From Flavobacteriales bacterium (GTDB lineage: Bacteria > Bacteroidota > Bacteroidia > Flavobacteriales_D > Sanyastnellaceae): a DNA stretch of 7,632 nt. Of the stretch, positions 1 to 6,286 are shown in pieces. The position numbers and the translations under genes are program-made. Location of the stretch: positions 1 to 7,632 of the forward strand of contig CANHYZ010000091.1 of the NCBI GenBank assembly GCA_947464885.1, written 5' to 3'. Every line of letters begins with the position of its first letter. Position 1 is the stretch's first letter. The notes under the pieces are model-generated. The model searched no databases. It was not told the origin of the DNA and was given only the letters and a program-made list of their open reading frames with translations.

Positions 1-14
1 ATGCCGAAGGATTT

Positions 15-57
15 CTTTGCGAGCTTTGCGGTATTTTCTCATTGCGATCTTTGCGTG
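15..57. repeat. CTTTGCG nonamer tandem repeat in intergenic DNA
   Basis: CTTTGCG occurs exactly at 15-21, 24-30 and 49-55. A variant, CATTGCG, lies at 40-46. The copies keep a 9-base step (15 to 24, and 40 to 49), with a 7-base slip in the middle. The block is not part of a credible gene and sits at the far end of the intergenic region. From memory, similar TTTGCG-rich strings are frequent between genes in Bacteroidota and some other phyla, but I could not search for this. Its function is unknown. Confidence 0.6.
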
Positions 58-76
58 AAAAAACACCCCCCCTATC

Positions 77-106
77 ATCCTGTAATCCTACAATCCTATA
101 ATCCTT
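77..106. repeat. ATCCTRTA-type octamer tandem repeat
   Basis: Three consecutive 8-base units (ATCCTGTA 77-84, ATCCTACA 85-92, ATCCTATA 93-100) are followed by a partial fourth, ATCCTT (101-106). The units differ only at positions 6 and 7. A run of seven C (66-72) and a short A-run (58-63) lie just upstream, so the whole stretch is low-complexity and intergenic. It ends a few bases before the predicted minus-strand terminator. No function can be read from it. Confidence 0.65.
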
Positions 107-111
107 CCCCT

Positions 112-140
112 AAAAAAAAACCCCATCGTGACCGACGGGG
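112..140 (-). terminator. Rho-independent terminator of the small membrane-protein gene
   Basis: On the minus strand a GC-rich hairpin has arms of GGGG and CCCC (137-140 with 121-124) and CGA and TCG (133-135 with 126-128). There is one C/A mismatch and a 4-base loop. It is followed directly by nine T (the A-run at 112-120 on the plus strand). It lies 24 bases after the stop codon of the 165-353 gene, as expected for its terminator. In the plus direction the hairpin has no T-run behind it, so it should act only for the minus strand. Confidence 0.8.
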
Positions 141-164
141 TTATATCCGGTAAAAAGGGAATTC

Positions 165-353
165 TTAAACAGTTGTGCCTTCTTTAATGGCTTTGGCAGT
201 GTAGTTTTTCTGACGGCGGAGCCAGTACAGAATAGCCAGGAAGCCGAACACAATACAAATCCAATTCATGGTCGGACCAATTGGGTCGATGATGTTTTTG
301 AAAGTCCACTGGAAGCCGTCGGCTATTGGGCGGAGGATGCTTTGCAGGTTCAT
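165..353 (-). CDS. Small single-span membrane protein (DUF6341-like)
   Basis: This is a 62-residue protein. Its amphipathic N-terminal part (LRPIADGFQWTFKNIIDPIG) leads into one hydrophobic segment at about residues 30-45 (NWICIVFGFLAILYWL), followed by a basic RRQK stretch and a short polar tail. The basic residues just after the span suggest that the tail is cytoplasmic. The pattern of NWI, a hydrophobic stretch, then YW and basic residues resembles the small DUF6341 proteins that I recall beside DUF6427 genes in flavobacteria. No function is known for them. I chose the ATG at 353 over the TTG at 374 because the TTG lies inside a TAGATTTG promoter element (372-379), so it would probably not be in the mRNA. 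It has its own terminator at 112-140 and diverges from the polytopic gene at 440. The gene call is firm; the family name is tentative. Confidence 0.8.
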   Translation of the reverse strand: MNLQSILRPIADGFQWTFKNIIDPIGPTMNWICIVFGFLAILYWLRRQKNYTAKAIKEGTTV

Positions 354-371
354 GGTTGAAAAATTGTGTTG

Positions 372-379
372 CAAATCTA
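372..379 (-). promoter_or_regulatory. Promoter -7 element of the small membrane-protein gene
   Basis: Read on the minus strand this is TAGATTTG, an exact match to the TAnnTTTG -7 consensus of Bacteroidota housekeeping promoters. Transcription would begin near 366, leaving a leader of about 12-14 bases before the ATG at 353. No TTG lies at the usual distance upstream; the nearest, at 392-394, is only 12 bases away. So only the -7 half is well supported. Confidence 0.5.
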
Positions 380-386
380 AACGAGG

Positions 387-420
387 TTGGTCAATACACC
401 TACGCTTACCATCATTTTTG
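387..420 (+). promoter_or_regulatory. Possible promoter of the polytopic membrane-protein gene
   Basis: A TTG at 387-389 and CATTTTTG at 413-420 (one mismatch to TAnnTTTG) are separated by 23 bases, which is longer than usual. The predicted start near 427 leaves a leader of about 13 bases before the ATG at 440. That length is similar to the leader predicted for the divergent gene. The element is weak, but some promoter is expected in this divergent gap. Confidence 0.3.
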
Positions 421-439
421 TTGCCCGTATCCTGTTGAA

Positions 440-1429
440 ATGATTTTAAGAACGTACGCCTCGAATCAACCGCTTTCGCTGGTTTTTATCCCTATCACGG
501 TCGTGGTGGTGGTCTTTTTGGCGGCGCTACAGGGGGTGTTGATTCCTGTCGACGTTGGTTTTCCGGCCGATTTTATGATGAAATCCGTGTACGTCTCGCC
601 CTGGTCGCTAGGCGGATTGGTAACGGTACTCATTCTTGCCGGGGCAATCCTGTCCAACGTTGTTTTTAATCGCCATGAATTTTACAACACACCGGTTTTT
701 ATCCCGGCGCTGATGTATGCCATGATGGCCACCACGCTATCATTGATTCAACTTTCAGTGCCCTTGCTCCTGGCCAATGTTTTTGCACTACTCGGGCTCA
801 ACCGTCACCTGAAGATTTTCCTGCAGCCGCGTGTTCTCGCCGAATATTTTGAAGCCGGTTTCTGGTACGGAATGAGCGCTGTTTTCTTTCCGCCTTTTTT
901 GATTCTTCTGGTGGGCGTGTGGCTTTGCACCATCATCACAAGGGCCTTCCAATGGCGGGAATACATCTTGCCCGTTATGGCCTTTGCCGTTCCTTTCGCT
1001 TACTGGATATCGTGGCTGTTTTTTCGAGATCATCTGGATCAATTGATTCTATTCAGGAAAGTGCTCAGCTTTGATGCACAGTCTTACTTTATGGATTGGC
1101 ACTGGACCACCAAGGTATTTGTCTTTACCGCCCTTGCCTCCTTGGTTTTTGCGCTACCTCGGTATTTATTTCTGGCCGAGCGTTCTTCCAACAAATCGAA
1201 GGGCATTCGGACCATTTTTATGATCATGGCCCTGATGATGGTATTAGCTTACTTCCTGGCCTACATCCTGCTCTTCAAATGGCTGATCAGCGCGTTGCTG
1301 TTGCCCGTGGCGTTCTTGTTGGGATATTGGTTTGCCAATTACCGCGTGTCGCTGGTAGCGCCTTTCTTTTTCTACGGATTGGCCATTTGTTCAATCCTGA
1401 GCCTGATTCACGCTTTTGGCGGAATCTGA
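440..1429 (+). CDS. Polytopic inner-membrane protein (DUF6427-like)
   Basis: This is a 329-residue, strongly hydrophobic protein with roughly nine to ten membrane segments, at about residues 12-31, 56-75, 88-119 (probably two), 143-166, 177-195, 226-246, 258-280, 283-299 and 304-324. Short basic loops lie between them, such as the ERSSNKSKGIR loop near residues 247-257. The N-terminal MILRTYASNQP followed by a long valine-rich span, and the NTPVFIPALMY motif near residues 83-93, resemble the uncharacterised DUF6427 membrane proteins of Bacteroidota. I see no transporter or enzyme signature. The reading frame stays open upstream to 326, but the ATG at 440 gives a sensible start directly before the first membrane span, and the upstream codons look like intergenic sequence. 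It diverges from the DUF6341-like gene. The T9SS-secreted protein gene begins 72 bases downstream with its own promoter. Confidence 0.85.
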   Translation: MILRTYASNQPLSLVFIPITVVVVVFLAALQGVLIPVDVGFPADFMMKSVYVSPWSLGGLVTVLILAGAILSNVVFNRHEFYNTPVFIPALMYAMMATTLSLIQLSVPLLLANVFALLGLNRHLKIFLQPRVLAEYFEAGFWYGMSAVFFPPFLILLVGVWLCTIITRAFQWREYILPVMAFAVPFAYWISWLFFRDHLDQLILFRKVLSFDAQSYFMDWHWTTKVFVFTALASLVFALPRYLFLAERSSNKSKGIRTIFMIMALMMVLAYFLAYILLFKWLISALLLPVAFLLGYWFANYRVSLVAPFFFYGLAICSILSLIHAFGGI

Positions 1430-1449
1430 GTTTCACGAAATTTTCGTTT

Positions 1450-1478
1450 TTGTGTTCGTCGTTGCATGTCGATATTTG
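1450..1478 (+). promoter_or_regulatory. Promoter of the large secreted-protein gene
   Basis: A TTG at 1450-1452, within TTTTTG, is followed after 18 bases by GATATTTG at 1471-1478, one mismatch from TAnnTTTG. The spacing is the same as in the sdhC promoter of this window. Transcription would start near 1484, giving a leader of about 17 bases before the ATG at 1502. This places the alternative ATG at 1466 upstream of the transcript start and argues for the shorter protein. Confidence 0.5.
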
Positions 1479-1501
1479 AGTGGCCATTCAGGCTAAGGTT
1501 C

Positions 1502-4500
1502 ATGCGGCTCTTGCAGAACAAATCATATCTGCTGTTTTTCGTTGTTGCCCTCATGGCGAGGCCGCTGCTGTGGGCACAGCCTGATTTTGTGGAGAACAAG
1601 GGGCAATGGCCCGACCAGGTGTACTTCAAAACAACCCTTGGGGCCGGTACCTTATGGACGGAACGTGATGCACTGACCTACACCGTCTACAATCCGGATG
1701 AAATTCGCAAGTTGCATGGTGTTTCAAAGCAAGAGCAAACACAGGAACTCCACGGGCACCATTATCGATTGAAGTTCCTCGGGGCAACCGGTGGAGCTCC
1801 GGAGTTCACCCACGCCCTGCCACAGCGCCATCATTACTTTCTCGGAAACAACCCTCAGCATCATGCGCGCGATTGCCGAGTGTTTGCGCGCGGAAACGTA
1901 AGCCACGTGTATCCGCAAGTGGATATGGTGGTCTATAGTTCGGGAAGCCATTTGAAATACGATTGGATTGTTCAGCCCGGCGGCAATCCCGACGACATTC
2001 GATTAGCCTTAGAAGGCGCTGCGTGGCAACTTCGAAAATCCCCTGAAGGTGTGGAGGTCGTGATCGAAACGTCTGTTCAGACAATCATCGAAAAGCAACC
2101 TTTCGCTTACCAATTGGTGAATGGCCAAATGGTGGAGGTGCCCTGTGATTATCGCATGCGCAACAATGTGCTCTCTTATGAGGTTGGCGCCTATGACAAA
2201 AGCAAGCCACTGATCATCGATCCCGAAGTGGCTTTCTCGACGTTTATTGGTTCGCCCGCCAATAGCTGGGGATTCACCGCTTGCGACGATTCACAGGGTA
2301 ATCTGATTGCCGGTGCTGCTGTGTTTGCAGAGAATTATCCTACAACAGTAGGTGCGTTTTCTTCGTCGTTTAATGGAGCTCCTGGAAATTATATGGATAT
2401 GGCCGTTTCGAAGTTTTCATCCGACGGATCCACCTTGCTCTACAGCACTTATATCGGAGGAAGTTTGCAGGAAACTCCGCATAGTCTGGTCGTTGACAGC
2501 GAGGACAACATCATCCTCTTTGGTGCAACAGGAAGCGCTGATTACCCCGCGCTGTCGGGAGCTTATCAATCGGCTTTTATCGGTGGTCCAAGTTTATCCA
2601 TGCAGGATTTTTTCACAAGCAGTCATCCCAACGGCTGTGACATGTTTTTGGCGAAGCTCGGAACCGATGGCTCCTTGATGGCTTCAACATTTATCGGAGG
2701 CTACGGCAGCGATGGATTGAATTACGCGGATCAACTGTTTTACAATTATGGTGATGCCTTTCGCGGTGAAGTCAACGTGGATGAAAATGATAACGTCATC
2801 ATCGCTTCAGTAACGCGAAGTGAGGATTTCCCTGTAACGAGCGGAAGCTATGGTGGCGGTCCATGCGACGGCGTCTTAGTGATGCTTTCACCGGGTTTGA
2901 ATACGCTGCTAGAGGCCAGGTATATTGGCGGCAGTGGCGCAGATGCGTGTTACGGTGTAGAGTTCAATCCTGCAGGTCAGCTTATTGTTGCCGGAGGCAC
3001 ACAGAGTGTCAATTTCCCACTTGTATCTCCTAATGCAGTTGATGGTGTTTTCAGTGGTGAAACCGATGGGTTTATCGCGCTGCTTGACCCTTCGAATTTC
3101 GGACTTGTCGGCGGAACGCTGCTGGGAACTATGGCGTATGATCAGGTCTATTTTGCACAGTCTGACAACAGCGGTAACATTTATGCCTACGGCCAAACCA
3201 CCGGTACCATGTCGATTACCGCAGGCTGTTATGGACAACCGAATAGCGGGCAATTCATTTCCAAGTATTCGCCGACTCTTGATCAGCTCATCTGGAATAC
3301 CACGATTGGGACCGGCAATAGCGGTGCGATTGATATTTCTCCTACAGCCTTTTTGGTGAGTAACTGCGAGCAGATTTACTTCAGTGGTTGGGGCGGTTTT
3401 ACCAATTCAAACTGGTGCTCGGGAGCTTTGAATGATTGCAAGGCGGAAGAAAGCACGACCACCGGATTCCCGACTACATCTGATGCTTTTCAATCCACCA
3501 CCGATGGCAGCGATTTTTATTTGGGTGTTCTCAATCCCGATGCAACCGGTTTGTTGTACGGATCTTTTTTAGGTGGAAACGTTTCCAAAGAACACGTTGA
3601 CGGAGGCACATCGCGCTTTGATAAAAACGGTTCAGTCTATCATGCGGTCTGCGCGGGGTGCGCATCCGGTGCAACCTCGGGTACGGGCGGCAACGATGAT
3701 TTTCCGACAACACCATCTGCGTGGAGCAATACCAACGACAGCCAAAGTTGTAACCTCGCTGTCTTCCGTTTTGACCTCAGCTCGGTACAAGCGGAAGCAT
3801 CGATTAATGGACCAACGCAAGTTTGTGTTGGAGAAAATGTCGCGTTTGAAAACACCACCACAGGTGCGTCGACGTTCGAATGGGATTTTGGTGATGGGCA
3901 AACGAGCAATCTAACGGAACCCGTGCATCAGTTTGGTGCCGGAGGCAGTTACACCATTCAACTCATCGGTTCCGATAATGCGCTTTGTGTTACCTCGGAC
4001 ACCACCACGATTGAGCTTGAAGTTGTTCCCGATGTAGCCCCCACGATTCAAGCCGATGACCTGATTTGTCTGGGTCAGAACATACAACTGCAAGCTTCGG
4101 GAAGCCCTAGTCTGCACTGGCTGCCGAACGCTACGTTGTCGGCGCTGGACATACCTAATCCGATAGCCACGCCAACGACCACAACAACGTATTACGTGGT
4201 GGATGAAAACGTTTGTGATGCTGAAACACTCAGTGTAGAGATAACCGTGAGTTCGGTGGATGTGCAAGTGCAGAATACGTTTGATCTCTGTGTCGGACAA
4301 CAGGCACAGTTTGTCGCAACAGGCGGCAGCACTTACAATTGGACGCCTTCGACCTATTTGGATGATGCGACGGTTGCCAATCCGATTTGTACACCAACGG
4401 CCTCAGCAACATACATCGTTACGGCAACCAACGCCGATGGTTGTGAGGATGATGCACAGGTTGTGGTGAACGTGTTCAACACATTGCCCGGCGGACAAAT

Positions 4501-5434
4501 CTATCCTGACATTTCGCTATGCGAAGGAGAGTCTGTTCAGTTGCAAGCCTTGCCCGGCAGCAGCTGGAGTTGGTATCCGGCCCAGGGATTGAACAATGAC
4601 CTTCTTCAAGATCCCGTTGCTTCCCCCTCGGATACAACGCTTTACCAGGTGACGATTGCAAACCCGTGCGGAACGGGAGTCGATGAGGTGCAGATCAATG
4701 TGATTCATCCGCTTGTGACAGCTTGGGGCGGAGGAAGTATCTGCACAGGTGATTCAATCGCGGCTTTTGCCTCGGGAGCGGTGGAGTATTACTGGCGTCC
4801 GGCACAGTTCAGCGCTTCTTCGGATGGTAGTATGGTTATGTTGTTTCCAACCACCACGACCACATACGAAGTGACCGGATATGATGCCTTCAATTGTGCA
4901 TCGACGGCATCGGTCGACGTGTTCGTATTTCCGGTTGCCGATATAGAGGCCGGCCCCGACGCGTACTTCAATGCGCCGGATAGTGTGATGCTGTATGGCA
5001 ACGCACTGGGCTTTCCCTGCTATTGGTGGCCAAGCGAGGGCTTGAGTTGCGACACGTGTGAGCAACCGCTGGCATCACCGGCCTCCATTACGGTTTATCA
5101 TTTGGCTATTACAGATGAATACGGCTGTGTGAACGAGGATTCGGTGACGGTCCGCCCATATTTTCCCATTTATGTTCCCAATTCGTTTACCCCAAACGGC
5201 GACGGTGTCAATGACGTGTTCTCGGTAGGCGGCATCAAACCAACGGGTTTTCATCTGTTGATTTTTGACCGATGGGGCAATTTGGTTTTTGAAACCAAGG
5301 ATATGGATGAGCCATGGCTCGGGCAGGGTCCGAGTGACTATTTTGTATCCACAGAGGTCTATAACTGGGTTATTTTCTTCGACTCACTCGAGCGGCGCAC
5401 GGAGCTCAACGGCCATGTTGTGGTGCTGCGATGA
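1502..5434 (+). CDS. Large T9SS-secreted protein: DUF7948, SBBP propeller, PKD, Ig-like modules
   Basis: This 1310-residue protein is predicted to cross the inner membrane by Sec and the outer membrane by the type IX system, ending at the cell surface or outside. Residues 1-25 form a signal peptide (hydrophobic LLFFVVALMARPLLWA, likely cleaved before QPDF). Residues 28-242 match the DUF7948 type (FVENKGQWPDQ near the start). Residues 246-760 carry seven SBBP-like units starting near residues 246, 315, 395, 472, 538, 600 and 687, each with an STYIGG-like motif and a D-x-x-x-N-[IV] strand. A PKD domain follows at about 767-840 (EWDFGDGQ near 792). Five Ig-like modules of about 75 residues run to about 1218. 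The T9SS type B sorting domain (gliding-motility C-terminal type) fills about 1223-1310 (VPNSFTPNGDGVNDVF, FDRWGN, and a GHVVVLR end). An in-frame ATG at 1466 would add 12 residues, but it lies inside the predicted promoter and lengthens the signal peptide unusually. The likely role is adhesion or binding of other surfaces or glycans. No catalytic domain is visible, and the ligand is unknown. Confidence 0.93.
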   Translation: MRLLQNKSYLLFFVVALMARPLLWAQPDFVENKGQWPDQVYFKTTLGAGTLWTERDALTYTVYNPDEIRKLHGVSKQEQTQELHGHHYRLKFLGATGGAPEFTHALPQRHHYFLGNNPQHHARDCRVFARGNVSHVYPQVDMVVYSSGSHLKYDWIVQPGGNPDDIRLALEGAAWQLRKSPEGVEVVIETSVQTIIEKQPFAYQLVNGQMVEVPCDYRMRNNVLSYEVGAYDKSKPLIIDPEVAFSTFIGSPANSWGFTACDDSQGNLIAGAAVFAENYPTTVGAFSSSFNGAPGNYMDMAVSKFSSDGSTLLYSTYIGGSLQETPHSLVVDSEDNIILFGATGSADYPALSGAYQSAFIGGPSLSMQDFFTSSHPNGCDMFLAKLGTDGSLMASTFIGGYGSDGLNYADQLFYNYGDAFRGEVNVDENDNVIIASVTRSEDFPVTSGSYGGGPCDGVLVMLSPGLNTLLEARYIGGSGADACYGVEFNPAGQLIVAGGTQSVNFPLVSPNAVDGVFSGETDGFIALLDPSNFGLVGGTLLGTMAYDQVYFAQSDNSGNIYAYGQTTGTMSITAGCYGQPNSGQFISKYSPTLDQLIWNTTIGTGNSGAIDISPTAFLVSNCEQIYFSGWGGFTNSNWCSGALNDCKAEESTTTGFPTTSDAFQSTTDGSDFYLGVLNPDATGLLYGSFLGGNVSKEHVDGGTSRFDKNGSVYHAVCAGCASGATSGTGGNDDFPTTPSAWSNTNDSQSCNLAVFRFDLSSVQAEASINGPTQVCVGENVAFENTTTGASTFEWDFGDGQTSNLTEPVHQFGAGGSYTIQLIGSDNALCVTSDTTTIELEVVPDVAPTIQADDLICLGQNIQLQASGSPSLHWLPNATLSALDIPNPIATPTTTTTYYVVDENVCDAETLSVEITVSSVDVQVQNTFDLCVGQQAQFVATGGSTYNWTPSTYLDDATVANPICTPTASATYIVTATNADGCEDDAQVVVNVFNTLPGGQIYPDISLCEGESVQLQALPGSSWSWYPAQGLNNDLLQDPVASPSDTTLYQVTIANPCGTGVDEVQINVIHPLVTAWGGGSICTGDSIAAFASGAVEYYWRPAQFSASSDGSMVMLFPTTTTTYEVTGYDAFNCASTASVDVFVFPVADIEAGPDAYFNAPDSVMLYGNALGFPCYWWPSEGLSCDTCEQPLASPASITVYHLAITDEYGCVNEDSVTVRPYFPIYVPNSFTPNGDGVNDVFSVGGIKPTGFHLLIFDRWGNLVFETKDMDEPWLGQGPSDYFVSTEVYNWVIFFDSLERRTELNGHVVVLR
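4050..5157 (+). repeat. Five tandem Ig-like modules encoded in the secreted protein
   Basis: Five diverged protein-level repeats follow the PKD domain. The first four begin with C-x-G (ICLGQ near 4063, LCVGQ near 4285, LCEGE near 4514, ICTGD near 4739), a period of 222-231 bases. Each continues with a W-x-P or similar motif, then an NP or DP and a TTTY- or TLY-like strand, and ends with a second Cys before the final strand. The fifth unit (about 4945-5155) keeps the W-P and TVYHL parts but lacks the leading Cys and carries an SCDTC cluster instead. The DNA copies have diverged too far for simple recombination between them. They are probably a string of beta-sandwich spacers that hold the propeller away from the cell. 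Confidence 0.75.
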
Positions 5435-5444
5435 AACTTGACTT

Positions 5445-5480
5445 TTGCGAGGCGAGTTCACCGTCGAAAGAATATCTTAG
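5445..5480 (+). promoter_or_regulatory. Possible promoter of the enoyl-CoA hydratase-dut unit
   Basis: TATCTTAG at 5473-5480 has one mismatch to the TAnnTTTG -7 consensus. It would start transcription near 5486, with a leader of about 15 bases before the ATG at 5501. The closest upstream TTG, within ACTTTTG (5445-5447), is 25 bases away, which is longer than usual. An alternative -7 is GACTTTTG at 5440-5447. No terminator separates the preceding gene, so read-through is also possible. Confidence 0.35.
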
Positions 5481-5500
5481 CCGCCTATTCACACTTAGTT

Positions 5501-6283
5501 ATGGCTTACGAAAATTTGATCATTTCCACCCAAGAGGGTGTGATGACGATTACCATCAATCGTCCCTCTCAGCTCAATGCGCTCAACAGTGCAACCATCC
5601 ACGAATTGAATAAGGCCCTTTCATTGGCCGATGTAAATGCCGAGGTGCGTGTTATCATCATCACCGGAAGTGGCGAGAAGGCATTTGTTGCGGGAGCCGA
5701 CATCAAGGAATTCGCCGATTACAGTGTTGAACAAGGACGTTTATTGAGTGCGCTTGGTCACAAGTTGTTATTCGATTTCGTTGAGAATATGAGCAAACCT
5801 GTCATTGCTGCGGTGAATGGATTCGCGCTCGGTGGAGGACTTGAGCTTGCGATGTCGTGCCATATGCGCATTGCATCAGACAACGCCAAGATGGGTTTGC
5901 CGGAAGTTACCTTAGGTGTTATTCCGGGGTATGGCGGCACTCAGCGATTGGCTCAGCTCGTAGGAAAGGGCAAAGCGATGGAAATGATTACCTCCGCGGC
6001 CATGCTGAATGCTGAGCAGGCGCTTCAATGGGGATTGGTGAATGAGGTCGTTCCACAAGCCGATCTCATGGCCAAAGCCGGTGAACTCGCTGCTAAGATT
6101 GGTAAGAATTCACCCACAGCAATCAGCGCTGCTATTCGATCAGTGAATGCCGGCTTCCGCGATGGTGTGAATGGCTATAATCGCGAAATCAGCGAGTTTG
6201 GTCGTTGCTTCGGAACCGAAGATTTTCGTGAAGGCACAACGGCATTTCTGGAAAAACGCAAGCCTGTATTTAACGGTAAATAA
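5501..6283 (+). CDS. Enoyl-CoA hydratase/isomerase family protein (crotonase fold)
   Basis: This 260-residue protein has the usual length of a short-chain enoyl-CoA hydratase. That enzyme adds water across the double bond of trans-2-enoyl-CoA to form 3-hydroxyacyl-CoA in beta-oxidation or related acyl-CoA pathways in the cytoplasm. The AGADIK motif at 64-69 and the GGG at 111-113 provide the oxyanion hole. E115 (in GGGLELA) and E135 (in LPEVTLG) are 20 residues apart, exactly like the two catalytic glutamates of rat mitochondrial crotonase (E144/E164), so hydratase activity is likely. PGYGGTQRL (142-150) and the REGTTAFLEKRKP end are also typical. The ATG at 5501 gives a start that aligns with the family; the open frame back to a TTG at 5438 encodes non-conserved residues. 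It lies 66 bases after the secreted-protein gene and 3 bases before dut. Substrate chain length cannot be read from the sequence. Confidence 0.93.
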   Translation: MAYENLIISTQEGVMTITINRPSQLNALNSATIHELNKALSLADVNAEVRVIIITGSGEKAFVAGADIKEFADYSVEQGRLLSALGHKLLFDFVENMSKPVIAAVNGFALGGGLELAMSCHMRIASDNAKMGLPEVTLGVIPGYGGTQRLAQLVGKGKAMEMITSAAMLNAEQALQWGLVNEVVPQADLMAKAGELAAKIGKNSPTAISAAIRSVNAGFRDGVNGYNREISEFGRCFGTEDFREGTTAFLEKRKPVFNGK

Positions 6284-6286
6284 ATC

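Noticed and set aside
66..72. Run of seven C as a possible phase-variation tract
   Set aside because: It lies beyond the terminator of the only nearby gene and is not in a coding region or a visible promoter, so slippage would have no clear consequence.
1..153. Open frame of 50 codons on the plus strand from the first base (ATG) to TAA
   Set aside because: It runs through both tandem repeats, the A-run and the terminator hairpin, and its translation is low-complexity with no recognisable fold. It is best read as chance.
326..439. Upstream extension of the polytopic membrane protein from a TTG at 326
   Set aside because: It overlaps the opposite-strand small gene and the divergent promoter region. 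The added residues are not membrane-like, and the ATG at 440 fits better.
1435..1451. Possible terminator after the polytopic gene (ACGAAA/TTTCGT followed by a T-run)
   Set aside because: Only about four base pairs can form around a realistic loop and the arms are AT-rich. The T-run also belongs to the promoter of the next gene.
3632..4300. Several long minus-strand open frames inside the secreted-protein gene
   Set aside because: They are antisense shadows of a continuous 1310-residue frame with recognisable domains. Their translations are Arg/His/Cys-rich with no domain pattern.
5438..5500. Longer N-terminus of the enoyl-CoA hydratase from a TTG
   Set aside because: The extra 21 residues are basic and non-conserved for this family, and the region contains promoter-like elements. 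The ATG at 5501 matches the family's normal start.
5431..5613. ATG overlapping the stop codon of the secreted-protein gene (ATGA) and opening a 60-codon frame
   Set aside because: The frame is a shadow over the promoter and start of the enoyl-CoA hydratase gene, with no recognisable protein features.
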